Of a stretch of DNA of 64,000 nt, positions 8,682 through 17,639 are shown one piece after another; position 1 is the stretch's first letter; every line of letters begins with the position of its first letter. The DNA is from Mycobacterium shinjukuense. GTDB lineage: Bacteria > Actinomycetota > Actinomycetes > Mycobacteriales > Mycobacteriaceae. Below the pieces are notes generated by a model. The model did not search any database, was not told where the DNA came from, and worked only from the letters and a program-made list of their open reading frames with translations. The position numbers and the translations under genes are program-made. Where the stretch lies: contig NZ_AP022575.1 in the NCBI RefSeq assembly GCF_010730055.1, forward strand, positions 1,612,001-1,676,000. The letters are read 5' to 3'.

Positions 8682-10352
8682 ATGACCTGGGCCAGGTGGG
8701 CACCGGGGGTGGTGCAGTTCCGCGAATACCATCGGCGCTGGCTGCGCGGTGATGTCGTGGCCGGCGTCACCGTGGCGGCCTACCTGGTCCCGCAGGTGAT
8801 GGCGTATGCGACCGTGGCTGGTCTGCCGCCGGCGACCGGGTTGTGGGCGACCATCGCGCCGCTTGCCGTCTACGCGGTGCTCGGATCGTCCCGGCAGCTC
8901 TCCGTCGGCCCGGAATCGGCGACCGCTCTGATGACCGCCGCCGCGCTGGCACCGGTGGCCGACGGAGACGTGCGACGCTATGCCGCGCTGGCGGCGATCC
9001 TGGGGTTGCTGGTCGGCCTGATCTGTCTGTTCGGCGGCATCGCGCGTCTGGGGTTCCTGGCCAACCTGCTGTCGCGGCCGGTCCTGGTCGGATACATGGG
9101 TGGTATCGCGATGGTCATGATTTCCAGCCAACTCGGCACGATCACCGGAACCTCGGTCAAGGGTGACGAATTCATCGACCAGGTAAGGTCTTTCGCGGCC
9201 AACTGCACGCGGGTGCAGTGGCTGACATTCGGGTTGGCGATGTCGGTGTTAGCGCTGTTGGTTGTGCTGCAGTGGTGGGCGCCGCGTGCCCCCGGACCGA
9301 TCATTGCGGTGCTGGCAGCGACGACATTGGTGGGCGCTATGTCGTTGGATGCCAAAGGCGTTGCGGTTGTCGGGCGGATACCTTCGGGTCTGCCGACACC
9401 GGGTGCTCCCATTGTCGCAGTGAAAGACCTTGGGGCCCTGATCATTCCGGCTGCGGGGATCGCGATAGTCGCGTTTTCCGACAGCATATTGAACGCACGA
9501 GCGTTCGCCACTCGCAGGGGCCAGACGGTGGACGCGAACGCGGAGCTGCGCGCCGTCGGGGCATGCAACATCACCGCCGGCCTGACACACGGGTTTCCGG
9601 TCAGCTCCAGCGGCAGCCGGAGCGCCCTCGCCGACGTCGTAGGCGGACGCACCCAGCTTTACTCGCTGATCGCATTGGTGGTCGTCGTGATCGTGATGCT
9701 GTTCGCCGGCGGGCTGCTGGCGATGTTTCCGACCGCTGCCCTGGGCGCCCTGGTGGTGTACGCCGCGTTGCGTTTGATCGATGTGTCGGAATTTCACCGA
9801 CTCGCGCGGTTTCGGCGCAGTGAGGTCATGCTGGCACTGGCCAGCACGGCCGCGGTGTTGGGTCTTGGGGTGCTCTACGGCGTCCTCGCCGCGGTGGCCC
9901 TATCCATCCTCGAACTGCTTCGCCGGGTCGCACATGCGCACGACAGCGTTCTTGGGTTCGTCCCCGGCATCGCCGGCATGCACGACGTTGATGACTACCC
10001 GCAAGCCAAGCGCGTGCCCGGGCTGGTGGTGTACCGCTATGACGCGCCGCTGTGCTTCGCGAACGCGGAAGATTTCCGCACGCGTGCCCTGACCGTGGTC
10101 GATAAGAATCCGGACCCGGTCGAGTGGTTCGTGCTCAACGCCGAGTCCAACGTGGAGGTCGACTTGACGGCGCTGGATGCGCTCGACCAACTTCGCACCG
10201 AGTTGTGCGGCCGGGGAATAGTGTTCGCCATGGCCAGGGTCAAACATGACTTGCGCGAGTCACTGAGAGCCGCCGGTCTGCTCGACAAGATCGGCGAGGA
10301 GCGCATCTTCCCGACACTGCCGACCGCGGTGGAGGCGTTCAATCGGCGCTAG
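8682..10352 (+). CDS. SulP-family anion (sulfate) permease with STAS domain
   Basis: 556 aa, equivalent by position and length to Rv1739c, a sulfate transporter of M. tuberculosis. The N-terminal 400 residues are hydrophobic with the SulP signature start (GDVVAGVTVAAYLVPQVMAYA) and about 10-12 membrane segments. After residue 430 comes a soluble STAS domain (VPGLVVYRYDAPLCFANAED ... WFVLNAESNVEVDLTALDAL). ATG 8682 follows a weak purine stretch (cgaggga). It stands alone, divergent from the VapC remnant. Substrate beyond an inorganic or dicarboxylate anion cannot be read from sequence. Confidence 0.88.
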   Translation: MTWARWAPGVVQFREYHRRWLRGDVVAGVTVAAYLVPQVMAYATVAGLPPATGLWATIAPLAVYAVLGSSRQLSVGPESATALMTAAALAPVADGDVRRYAALAAILGLLVGLICLFGGIARLGFLANLLSRPVLVGYMGGIAMVMISSQLGTITGTSVKGDEFIDQVRSFAANCTRVQWLTFGLAMSVLALLVVLQWWAPRAPGPIIAVLAATTLVGAMSLDAKGVAVVGRIPSGLPTPGAPIVAVKDLGALIIPAAGIAIVAFSDSILNARAFATRRGQTVDANAELRAVGACNITAGLTHGFPVSSSGSRSALADVVGGRTQLYSLIALVVVVIVMLFAGGLLAMFPTAALGALVVYAALRLIDVSEFHRLARFRRSEVMLALASTAAVLGLGVLYGVLAAVALSILELLRRVAHAHDSVLGFVPGIAGMHDVDDYPQAKRVPGLVVYRYDAPLCFANAEDFRTRALTVVDKNPDPVEWFVLNAESNVEVDLTALDALDQLRTELCGRGIVFAMARVKHDLRESLRAAGLLDKIGEERIFPTLPTAVEAFNRR

Positions 10353-10441
10353 CGCCGCGGTTGCGGTCCACCGTGGTCGGTGCTGCTCGGCAAGTTTGAG
10401 GACTGGTTCCCCTGATCGCAGGACTTTCGCCGCTGGGGTTA

Positions 10442-10459
10442 TCCGCCCACGTGGGCGGA
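10442..10459. promoter_or_regulatory. Perfect 18-bp palindrome between SulP and thioredoxin-fold genes
   Basis: TCCGCCCACGTGGGCGGA is identical to its own reverse complement with no spacer. It lies 90 nt after the SulP stop and 110 nt before the next ATG. No T-run follows, so it is more likely an operator or cruciform than an intrinsic terminator. The rest of 10353-10568 shows nothing else clear. Confidence 0.5.
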
Positions 10460-10568
10460 CAGTGGTGCTGATGATGATCGGTTGGTGAATTTGGGGCGGT
10501 GTGATCTGCGATGAGGCACCTCGACGGCCACAGGCCGAATCCGTGCGCGGGGCCCTATTCTGGAGCGT

Positions 10569-11117
10569 ATGGCCGTCGAGTCCAGCATGCTCGCCCTCGG
10601 CACCCCCGCGCCGCCGTTCTCGCTGCCCGAGCCAGCCAGCGGCGCCACGGTCAGCCTCGACGAGCTGACGGGTCCCGCCCTCGTTGTCACCTTCATCTGC
10701 AACCACTGCCCGTATGTCCAGCACGTCGCCGCCGGACTGGCCACGCTCGGGCGAGACCTCGCCGATCGGGGCGTCCCGATGGTCGGCATCTGCAGCAATG
10801 ACGTCGTCACCTACCCGCAGGACGGACCCGATCGGATGGTCGCCGAGGCCCGCCGCCACGGCTGGACATTCCCGTATCTTTACGACGAAACCCAGGACGT
10901 CGCCCGTGCCTTCTCCGCGGCGTGCACTCCCGACACGTTCGTCTTCGATGGGGAACGTCGACTCGTCTACCGCGGTCAGCTCGACGACTCCCGCCCTGGG
11001 AACGGCCGGCCGGTGACGGCCGCCGACGTTCGGGCCGCGGTCGACGCCGTGCTCGCCGGGCGGCCGGTCGACCCCGACCAGCGACCGTCGATCGGGTGCG
11101 GCATCAAGTGGCGCTAA
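10569..11117 (+). CDS. Thioredoxin-fold (AhpC/TSA, ResA-like) protein, Rv1732c equivalent
   Basis: 182 aa. A peroxiredoxin/ResA-type fold: LGTPAPPFSLPEP at the N-terminus, LVVTFICNHCPYVQHVAAG carrying a CNHC dithiol at the redox-centre position, then DVVTYPQDGPDRM and ACTPDTFVFDGERRLVYRG, which holds the conserved cis-Pro (TPD). A third cysteine pattern (SIGCGIKWR) ends the protein. No export signal, so probably a cytoplasmic thiol oxidoreductase or peroxidase. Convergent with gabD2, only 9 nt apart, as in M. tuberculosis. Confidence 0.85.
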   Translation: MAVESSMLALGTPAPPFSLPEPASGATVSLDELTGPALVVTFICNHCPYVQHVAAGLATLGRDLADRGVPMVGICSNDVVTYPQDGPDRMVAEARRHGWTFPYLYDETQDVARAFSAACTPDTFVFDGERRLVYRGQLDDSRPGNGRPVTAADVRAAVDAVLAGRPVDPDQRPSIGCGIKWR

Positions 11118-11126
11118 GCCGGGCCG

Positions 11127-12683
11127 TCACCTGCGGCCGGGAAGCTTCATCACCGTGCGCACGATGGGTAACAGCGACTTCTGCCAAAGGGTCGGCGGAA
11201 GGCCAAAGGGCGGATCGAGATTGAACACGCGGGCGGTCGCGATCGTCTGCGGCTCGGTGTATTTCAGCAGCCCTTCGGGACCGTGCCGGCGGCCGACGCC
11301 GGACAGTCCCATCCCGCCCATCGGCGCGCTGAGGCTGCCCCACGCGAACGCATAGCCCTCGTCGACGTTGACCGTCCCCGATCGCAACCGGGCGGCGATC
11401 TTCTGGCCCTCGGCGGCGGTGCGGGCCCACACGCTGGCGTTCAGCCCGTAGTCGGTGTCGTTGGCCTTCTCGACGGCTTCATCCACGTCGGCGACCGGGT
11501 AGACCGAGACGAGCGGCCCAAACGTCTCGTTGGCCGCGCACTCCATTTCGGGTGTGACATCGGTCAGCACCGTCGGCTCGTAGAACAACGGCCCGATGTC
11601 GGGTCGGGCCTTGCCGCCCGCAATCACCGTGGCGCCCTTGGCCGTCGCGTCCTCCACGTGACCCGACACCGTCTTCAACTGACCCTCGGAGATCAAGCTA
11701 CCCATGTCGACCGAGAAGTCATACGCGGTGCCGAGCTTCATGTTTCGCACCGCGTCGCCGAACTTGCGGGTGAACTCGTCGGCGATGTCCTTTTCGACGT
11801 AGATCCGCTCGATGGAGATGCACAGCTGGCCCGCGTTCGAGAAGCATGCGCGGGTGGCCGCCTTGGCGACCTTGTCGAGGTTGGCGCCCCGCGCCACGAT
11901 CATGGCGTTCTTGCCGCCAAGTTCGGCCGAGAATCCGATGAGCCGACGGCCCGCGTGCTCGGCGAGCCGGCTGCCGGTCGCGGAGGAACCAGTGAACATG
12001 AGGTAGTCGCAGTTGTCGGTGATGGCGGTGCCGACCACCGAGCCCGGACCGGGCACGATCGCGTACAGCGCTCGCGGCAGGCCGGCCTGATACAACAGCT
12101 CGGCGCACGCGAGGGCGCAATAGGGCGTTTGGCTATCCGGCTTGAGCACCACCGCGTTGCCGGCGATAAGCGCGGGCACCGAGTCTGACGCCGTGAGCGT
12201 CATCGGGTAGTTCCACGGCGAAATCACCCCGACCACGCCCTTGGGTTGATAGCCGACCGTGGTCTTACCGATCGCGGGCAGCAGCGCTTGCACGCTGCGA
12301 GGCCGTAGCAGGTCCGCGGAGACGCGTGCGTAGTAATTCGCGTTGGCAATCAGGTCGACGATTTCCTCCTGCGCCGCCCAGCGGGCCTTGCCGGCCTCGG
12401 CCTGCAGGAGATCCATGAGGAACTCGCGGTTCTTGATCACCAGATCGCGGTAACGGCGGATGACCGCGGTCCGTTCGGCGACCGGACGCTTCGCCCACTC
12501 AGGCTGCGCCGCACGAGCTTTGGCGAATGCCGCTTCGACATCGGCGGCCGTACCGATGGGGATCGTGGTCAGCGGCTTGCCGGTAAAGACCTCATCGATC
12601 GTGCTGGTTGGACGTTCGGTGGCGTCCTGGATGGCGGCCAGATTGCGCAAGCGGTCGAAGACCTCGGCTGATGGTGCGGGCAT
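11127..12683 (-). CDS. gabD2: Succinate-semialdehyde dehydrogenase GabD2
   Basis: NAD(P)-dependent aldehyde dehydrogenase, 518 aa, cytoplasmic, converting succinic semialdehyde to succinate in the alternative TCA or GABA route. Visible motifs: SPWNYPMTLTASD, VLKPDSQTPYCA (cofactor lysine), FTGSSATGSRLAEHAGRRL, ELGGKNAMIV with the general-base Glu, and FSNAGQLCISIERIYV with the catalytic Cys. Matches Rv1731 in length and context. ATG at 12683. Confidence 0.92.
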   Translation of the reverse strand: MPAPSAEVFDRLRNLAAIQDATERPTSTIDEVFTGKPLTTIPIGTAADVEAAFAKARAAQPEWAKRPVAERTAVIRRYRDLVIKNREFLMDLLQAEAGKARWAAQEEIVDLIANANYYARVSADLLRPRSVQALLPAIGKTTVGYQPKGVVGVISPWNYPMTLTASDSVPALIAGNAVVLKPDSQTPYCALACAELLYQAGLPRALYAIVPGPGSVVGTAITDNCDYLMFTGSSATGSRLAEHAGRRLIGFSAELGGKNAMIVARGANLDKVAKAATRACFSNAGQLCISIERIYVEKDIADEFTRKFGDAVRNMKLGTAYDFSVDMGSLISEGQLKTVSGHVEDATAKGATVIAGGKARPDIGPLFYEPTVLTDVTPEMECAANETFGPLVSVYPVADVDEAVEKANDTDYGLNASVWARTAAEGQKIAARLRSGTVNVDEGYAFAWGSLSAPMGGMGLSGVGRRHGPEGLLKYTEPQTIATARVFNLDPPFGLPPTLWQKSLLPIVRTVMKLPGRR

Positions 12684-12906
12684 AAGGGTGACCTCTCGAC
12701 GAAGCGCGGCGTGTGGGCATCAGACTATCGGTCCGATTCGCCGGGCCTTTCGACACCGACCGGTAGCCCGGGTGCACCATCCCGAAGGGTCGACCGCGCC
12801 CTGATCGTGGTAGTGCAACTTCTGCCACACCCGGTGCCGGGTCCTGGCTGGTCGGGGACCCGTGCGGAGGCGCGCCACGCTGGGCGCAAAACCCCGACAT
12901 ATGGAC

Positions 12907-12956
12907 TTAGGTTATGCAATACTAACTTGCTGTTCATTAAGGTTAGGGTAACCAAA
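12907..12956 (+). promoter_or_regulatory. Tandem IdeR-type iron boxes upstream of the PPE gene
   Basis: Box 2 at 12938-12956, TAAGGTTAGGGTAACCAAA, matches the mycobacterial IdeR consensus TTAGGTTAGGCTAACCTAA at 16 of 19 positions with the core nearly perfect. Box 1 at 12907-12925, TTAGGTTATGCAATACTAA, matches at 15 of 19. Two adjacent boxes suggest two IdeR dimers and iron-repressed transcription of the PPE gene that begins about 155 nt downstream. The rest of the 428-nt gap 12684-13111 holds no gene I can support. Confidence 0.75.
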
Positions 12957-13111
12957 GTTAGTGAGGAGATCGGGGCGCCGGGCCGCCTCCGCACGGACAC
13001 CATGACCAACGGAGTTTCTGCTTGTCGGGGCCCATCCTCTGGCCAGCGCGCCGAGGGTTCCACGGCCAACACACCCACCCTGGCCGCTTCCATGACGGTT
13101 CGGGGGCGGCG

Positions 13112-14605
13112 GTGATCAATCCTGTGTGGATGGCCATGCCGCCCGAGGTGCACGCCAGCCTCTTGAGCAGCGGTCCGGGGCCTGGCGCCCTGTTGGCTGT
13201 CGCTTCGGCGTGGTCCTCGCTCAGCGTCGAGTACTCGGCGGCGGCGGCCGAGTTGTCCGCGCTGCTGGGCACGGTGCAGGCCGGGTCCTGGGAGGGGCCG
13301 GGCGCCGAGCGCTACATCGCGGCGCATGTACCTTTCGTGGCCTGGCTAACACAGGCCAGCACCGTGAGCGCCGGTGTCGCCGCGCGGCACGAAACGGCCG
13401 CTGCCGCCTATTCCTCGGCGCTCGCGGCCATGCCAACGCTTGCCGAACTGGCGGCCAATCGCGCCGCCCACGGCACGCTGATCGCAACCAACTTCTTTGG
13501 CATCAACACGATTCCGATCGCCGTGAACGAGGCCGACTACGCCCGGATGTGGATTCTGGCCGCCACCACGATGAGTGCCTACCAAGCGATCTCGACTGCG
13601 GCGTTGGCGTCGGCATCGCCCAGCGATCCATCGCCGCCGATCGTAACGCCCGGTCACGGGGAAGCCCGGGAGTCCATGGCGGCGTCGATTCAGGTCGGGC
13701 CGGCGTTGACATTCCCCGACCCGATTGCCGACCTGGTCTCCGGTTCCAAGCACTTCAGCAGCATGTACGCGGCACTCAAGGGGCTTGTGTTCAACCCGAT
13801 CGGCACCATGTGGCAGATCCTGATCGACTTCGCCACCAGCCCGTCCACGGCGATTGTTACCTGGACTCCCCTGCTGTACGTGTTCGCCTACGCGGCGACG
13901 TTCGCGCTGATGGGTACACCCATCTATAACGCCATTGCGGCGCCCAACCTCGCCCTGGGCGCCATCCCGCTGGCGCTCGGGCTGGCCGGGCTGTCGGGAC
14001 TCGCCCAGCTTCCGGCGGCCGAGCTCGTGGCCGAGCTGCCGGACACCCCTGCCGAGCCGCGGGTTTGGCCCGCGGCGAGCATCGCCCACACGGTGTCGAC
14101 CGCGGGCGTAGCACCCGCGCCGACTCCGGCGCCGCAGGTGCCGGCAACTGCTGTCACCGCGACCGCGAATCCGGTAGCCGCCGGCACGGAAGGCTTCGGC
14201 TATCTTGTCGGCGGCCCCGGGCCGGACTCCGGGTTCGGCCCCGCACTGCGCACCAACGCGGTTGCGACGGTGACGGTACCGGACACCGCCTGGGGCGCCA
14301 CGACCGCGGTGGCGGCCTCCCGCGGCACAGATCGGGCGCGCCGGCGCCGCGGCGGCGACGTCAAGAGCCGCGGCTATCGCGACGAGTTCCTGATCATCGA
14401 CGACAGCCCGGACTGGTCAGAGCAGCGGGACCAGCCTGCCGAGGCCACCGCATCGACCACCGGCGTCGGCGCTCTCGGATTCTCCGGCACCGCAACGAAA
14501 TCCACCGTGCGCGTGATGGCCGGCCTGACCACACTTGCCGGTGATTCGTTTGGCGGCGGACCGAGCGTTCCGATGACGCCGACCACCTGGTCGGCCGATC
14601 CGTGA
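13112..14605 (+). CDS. PPE family protein, PPW subfamily, probably iron-regulated
   Basis: 497 aa from GTG 13112 (VINPVWMAMPPEVHASLLSS), the start that gives a normal PPE N-terminus; a TTG at 13022 would add 30 unrelated residues. The PPE domain (1-180) has WxG (SWEGPGAERYIAA) and a helix-turn-helix pattern. The C-terminus has the PPW signatures GFSGT (LGFSGTATKS) and PxxPxxW (PSVPMTPTTW). The middle holds hydrophobic segments and a Pro/Ala/Thr linker. PPE proteins leave through ESX systems, and PPW members include the iron-regulated PPE37, so a role in iron or haem uptake is a reasonable inference given the IdeR boxes. No PE gene is beside it. Confidence 0.9.
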   Translation: MINPVWMAMPPEVHASLLSSGPGPGALLAVASAWSSLSVEYSAAAAELSALLGTVQAGSWEGPGAERYIAAHVPFVAWLTQASTVSAGVAARHETAAAAYSSALAAMPTLAELAANRAAHGTLIATNFFGINTIPIAVNEADYARMWILAATTMSAYQAISTAALASASPSDPSPPIVTPGHGEARESMAASIQVGPALTFPDPIADLVSGSKHFSSMYAALKGLVFNPIGTMWQILIDFATSPSTAIVTWTPLLYVFAYAATFALMGTPIYNAIAAPNLALGAIPLALGLAGLSGLAQLPAAELVAELPDTPAEPRVWPAASIAHTVSTAGVAPAPTPAPQVPATAVTATANPVAAGTEGFGYLVGGPGPDSGFGPALRTNAVATVTVPDTAWGATTAVAASRGTDRARRRRGGDVKSRGYRDEFLIIDDSPDWSEQRDQPAEATASTTGVGALGFSGTATKSTVRVMAGLTTLAGDSFGGGPSVPMTPTTWSADP

Positions 14606-14720
14606 GGCACTGCGTGCGGTCCCGACGCGAGTTTCTGATCGATCATCGCCCGAACCGATCAACAATGTGCGGCAGCGGCCGTGCGCTCCCAGCCTGGCCC
14701 GAACGGTGTACCGTGCGACA

Positions 14721-15737
14721 GTGCACGTCGATGTGATGGTCATTCCGCAGCCCCTTGGGAAGATCGGCGACCTCGCCCGGCGTACCCAGGCCGCGGGGTT
14801 CGACGGTCTTCTGTTTACTGAAGCCGGCCGCACCGCCTTTCTCAGCGCCGCGGTGGCATCTCAGGCCGCGCCCGGTCTGGAACTGTCGACGGGCATCGCC
14901 GTCGCCTTTCCGCGCAGTCCGTTCGTCGCGGCGGCCACGGCGTGGGAACTCCAGGAGGCGACCGACGGCAAATTCCGGCTCGGTCTCGGCACGCAAGTGC
15001 GCAGGCATGTCGAGCGGCGCTACGGGATGCCCTTTGATCCGCCCGGGCCACGCCTGCGTGATTACGTGCTGGCCGTGAAGGCCTGTTTCGCCGCGTTTCG
15101 AACCGGGGCCCTCGATCACCACGGGCAGTTCTACAAGCTGGATTTCATCACTCCGCAGTGGAGCCCGGGCCCCATCGAGGCACCCGATCCCAAGGTCGAC
15201 ATCGCCGCGGTGAATCCGTGGATGCTGCGCATGGCGGGTGAGGTGGCCGATGGAGTTCATGTCCATCCCATCGGTGAACCCGGATATCTCGCACGCCACG
15301 TCATGCCCAATATCGCCGAGGGGGCAGCGAAGTCACAGCGCTCACCGTCCGAGATTGCGGTGATCGTGCCGGTCATGACCATCGTCGGCGAGACCGAAGA
15401 GGAACGGCGTAACGAGCGCGAATTCGTCCGGGCCAGCCTCAGCTTCTATGCGAGTACGCCCAACTACGCCTTTATTTTCGACGAGGCCGGATTCGAGGGC
15501 ACAACCGCCCGTATCCGCGAGAAGCAAAAGGCCGGTGACTTCACCGGGATGACGGCCCAGATCACCGACGATCACATCGCCACCTTTGCCACCGAGTCCA
15601 CGTGGGATGGGTTGGCGGAGGCACTCATTGCCAGGTACGAAGGAATCGCTACTCGCATCGTGCTGTACAACGCACTCGGCGATCCGGAGCGCTTCCAGCG
15701 ATATGGCCAAGTGGCACAGCGCATATCGGCCCGTTAA
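14721..15737 (+). CDS. LLM-class F420-dependent oxidoreductase
   Basis: 338 aa luciferase-like TIM barrel, of the group annotated as F420-dependent LLM oxidoreductases. The start is GTG 14721 (VHVDVMVIPQPLG); ORF codons before it look non-coding and no strong ribosome site is seen, so the message may be leaderless. Motifs: AGFDGLLFTEAGRTAF, STGIAVAFPRSPF, FRLGLGTQVRRHVERRYG, and a late EVADGVHVHPIGEPGYL. Probably reduces or oxidises a small substrate with coenzyme F420; the substrate is unknown. It stands alone between the PPE gene and a YdeI-like gene. Confidence 0.85.
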   Translation: MHVDVMVIPQPLGKIGDLARRTQAAGFDGLLFTEAGRTAFLSAAVASQAAPGLELSTGIAVAFPRSPFVAAATAWELQEATDGKFRLGLGTQVRRHVERRYGMPFDPPGPRLRDYVLAVKACFAAFRTGALDHHGQFYKLDFITPQWSPGPIEAPDPKVDIAAVNPWMLRMAGEVADGVHVHPIGEPGYLARHVMPNIAEGAAKSQRSPSEIAVIVPVMTIVGETEEERRNEREFVRASLSFYASTPNYAFIFDEAGFEGTTARIREKQKAGDFTGMTAQITDDHIATFATESTWDGLAEALIARYEGIATRIVLYNALGDPERFQRYGQVAQRISAR

Positions 15738-15792
15738 CTCTGACCGGCCAGGTCCGAGCCGGGCCGGGCCGAACCAGGTTACCCTGGTCCCC

Positions 15793-16059
15793 GTGAGCGA
15801 CGAGCCCGTGCCCGGCGGGGTGGTGCACCGGCTGCCGGCGGACCTGCGTCAGGCCCTGATCGCCCATGCCACAGCGCTGGCCGCGTGGAAGGACATCACG
15901 CCGTTGGCGCGCAACGAGTTCATCTGCTGGGTCGAGGACGCCAAGCAAGAGACGACCCGCAAGCGCCGCATTCGCCGCACCCAGGAGGAGCTGGCAGATG
16001 GCCTGCGCCGGCCCTGCTGCTGGCCGGGATGCAAGCATCGCGAGCGCACCGGCAGGTAG
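15793..16059 (+). CDS. YdeI/OmpD-associated-like small protein
   Basis: 88 aa from GTG 15793 (VSDEPVPGGVVHRLPADLRQ). The pattern LPADLRQALIAHATALAAWKDITPLARNEFICWVEDAKQETTR-KRRI-R followed by a short basic Cys-containing tail is typical of the C-terminal YdeI/OmpD-associated domain (bacteriocin-protection-like), where W, E.I.WI/VE and K..TR..RI are conserved. The upstream gap is 55 nt. The biochemical role of this family is unclear. Confidence 0.75.
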   Translation: MSDEPVPGGVVHRLPADLRQALIAHATALAAWKDITPLARNEFICWVEDAKQETTRKRRIRRTQEELADGLRRPCCWPGCKHRERTGR

Positions 16060-16161
16060 CGCAGCGCATGCCGGGGACGCCGGGCGGCCTCGCTCCCGCG
16101 GAAGCCGACAGCCAATCGATAACAGGGACTGCCACACGCGTCACATGCGACACTATGCTGC

Positions 16162-16833
16162 TTGTTCGTGGGCAGAGACGTGTTGGCCAACGGCCGGGGC
16201 CGCTGGTTGGCCTTCGCGGCCTCGCTCCTCATCTCGGCCGCCATGCTTCATGCCCAAGGCGCCAAGCCGCCATGCTGCGCAAAGACCCCGGCGGCAACCC
16301 CGACGGTCTCGGGATCCGCGCCGGTCAGCGCGCCACGTACGGCCAGTGCGGCGGAGGCGGAACTCTTGGCGGCGAACGCGCCCGTCGCAGCCCAGGACTT
16401 CCAGTTCGCGTTGCCCACCGGCATCGCGCCGGAGCAGGGGTTGCAGGTCAAGACGATCTGGGCGGCCCGTGCGATCAGCGTGATGTTTCCACAGATCACC
16501 AACATCTACGGGTTCCGCCAAGACCCCTTGAAGTGGCATCCCAACGGGTTGGCCATCGACGTGATGATCCCGAACCACAACACCGACGAGGGTATCGAGC
16601 TCGGCAACCAGATCGCCGGGTATGCCTTGGCGAACGCGAGACGATGGGGAGTGCTGCACGTGATCTGGCGGCAGCGGTACTACCCGGGCATCGGCGCGCC
16701 GAGTTGGACGGCGGATTATGGCTCGGAAACGCTCAACCACTACGACCACGTTCACATCGCCACCGATGGCGGTGGATACCCGACCGGGCGGGAAACCTAC
16801 TACATCGGCTCGATGAGTCCAGCGCCGAAGTGA
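16162..16833 (+). CDS. Secreted conserved protein, Rv1728c-like
   Basis: Up to 223 aa. A basic start and hydrophobic core (RGRWLAFAASLLISAAM) followed by AQGAKPP suggest a secretion signal; CC at about residue 38 is after the likely cleavage site. The mature part carries a conserved domain with QGLQVKTIWAARAISVMFP, FRQDPLKWHPNGLAIDVMIP, EIGNQIAGYAL-like and a histidine-rich end (NHYDHVHIATDGGGYP). H..G.AID..... and HYDHVH resemble the zinc site of LAS/VanY-type peptidases, so peptidoglycan or peptide hydrolysis is possible. TTG 16162 or GTG 16168 could start it. Matches Rv1728c in neighbourhood. Confidence 0.78.
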   Translation: MFVGRDVLANGRGRWLAFAASLLISAAMLHAQGAKPPCCAKTPAATPTVSGSAPVSAPRTASAAEAELLAANAPVAAQDFQFALPTGIAPEQGLQVKTIWAARAISVMFPQITNIYGFRQDPLKWHPNGLAIDVMIPNHNTDEGIELGNQIAGYALANARRWGVLHVIWRQRYYPGIGAPSWTADYGSETLNHYDHVHIATDGGGYPTGRETYYIGSMSPAPK

Positions 16834-17060
16834 GTACTTGCCGCTGGACGTGGCGGCGCCGGCCGTGGACTGCTCTTCCGTCTGGGCGGGCCGACCGGGT
16901 TGAGCCGGTGTCCCCGTGACCCCCGTAGGTAGGAGCCACTGCATTCGGCCGGGATGGGGCCGGCCGTGCCTGGCGGTCGCCGATGTTCGGGCCGTGGTCG
17001 CCGACGCTGTTCGGCAACGCGGTGCCCCACGTGGTGGTAGACCAGAGGTGGAGGCCAATT

Positions 17061-17480
17061 GTGGGTAGTGAAAAGGCCGAACTCCCCGACCAACGGACAT
17101 CACGGCGACCGTGCTTCAGCCGAGCCGCGGCGCCCATCGGCGTCTACAACGGCCAACAGGCAATCATCGTCTACGACCTGAGGCCCGTTCCGCTTTGGCC
17201 AAAGTATTGGATCCAGGCATTGGCCCATCACTTCCACCGCCGACTCAGCCCGTCACCAAAGATCGACATCTCGCTGGTTGACGACTGCATTCGTTTCTCC
17301 ATTTTCGTATCCACCGACGTGTCCGCAGAGGACCTGTGCAAACTGGACGATGCCGTCTACGACTCGGTGCGAAATGCCGGTCGCGCCATCGCAACTGAGC
17401 AGACAGCACTTGACCACAAACTCGACGAGGTGCGCCAGCGTCGTATGGAAAACTGGGATGAATCATATTTTTGCTGGTAG
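17061..17480 (+). CDS. Hypothetical protein, 139 aa
   Basis: GTG 17061 (VGSEKAELPDQRTSRRP) is preceded by a good ribosome site (aggtggagg at 17046-17054). Contents: a central strand-rich part (IGVYNGQQAIIVYDLRPV, then YWIQALAHHFHRRLSPS and KIDISLVDDCIRFSIFVS) and a charged C-terminal helix (LDHKLDEVRQRRMENWDES). No signal, membrane segment or recognised domain. The codon use is less GC-rich than in neighbours and it lies next to a toxin-antitoxin module, suggesting an accessory origin. The 227 nt before it show nothing. Confidence 0.55.
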   Translation: MGSEKAELPDQRTSRRPCFSRAAAPIGVYNGQQAIIVYDLRPVPLWPKYWIQALAHHFHRRLSPSPKIDISLVDDCIRFSIFVSTDVSAEDLCKLDDAVYDSVRNAGRAIATEQTALDHKLDEVRQRRMENWDESYFCW

Positions 17481-17610
17481 ACCATCGGAAGCGGGGCTAA
17501 TACTGCCGTGCTTAACCCTGGATCCGAGATGTTCCAGCCCAGGACCTCGACCAAATCGGGTCGGCCGCCACGGCGGCGCGGGGGGATCGGGGGCTGATCA
17601 ACGCCAGCTG

Positions 17611-17639
17611 TCACATGAACTGTGATACAGTGAAACTGT
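17611..17639. promoter_or_regulatory. Paired inverted repeats, likely VapBC operator
   Basis: Two adjacent palindromes: TCACATGAACTGTGA (17611-17625, 5-bp arms, 5-nt spacer) and ACAGTGAAACTGT (17627-17639, 5-bp arms, 3-nt spacer). The second overlaps the vapB GTG at 17638. Ribbon-helix-helix antitoxins usually bind such paired repeats to autoregulate, so this is a likely self-operator; a start codon inside it suggests a leaderless or near-leaderless transcript. Confidence 0.6.

Noticed and set aside
12711..13115. Open frame running through the iron boxes into the PPE start region
   Set aside because: Low-complexity translation, no start signal, and it covers regulatory palindromes; the PPE gene in another frame explains the coding signal.
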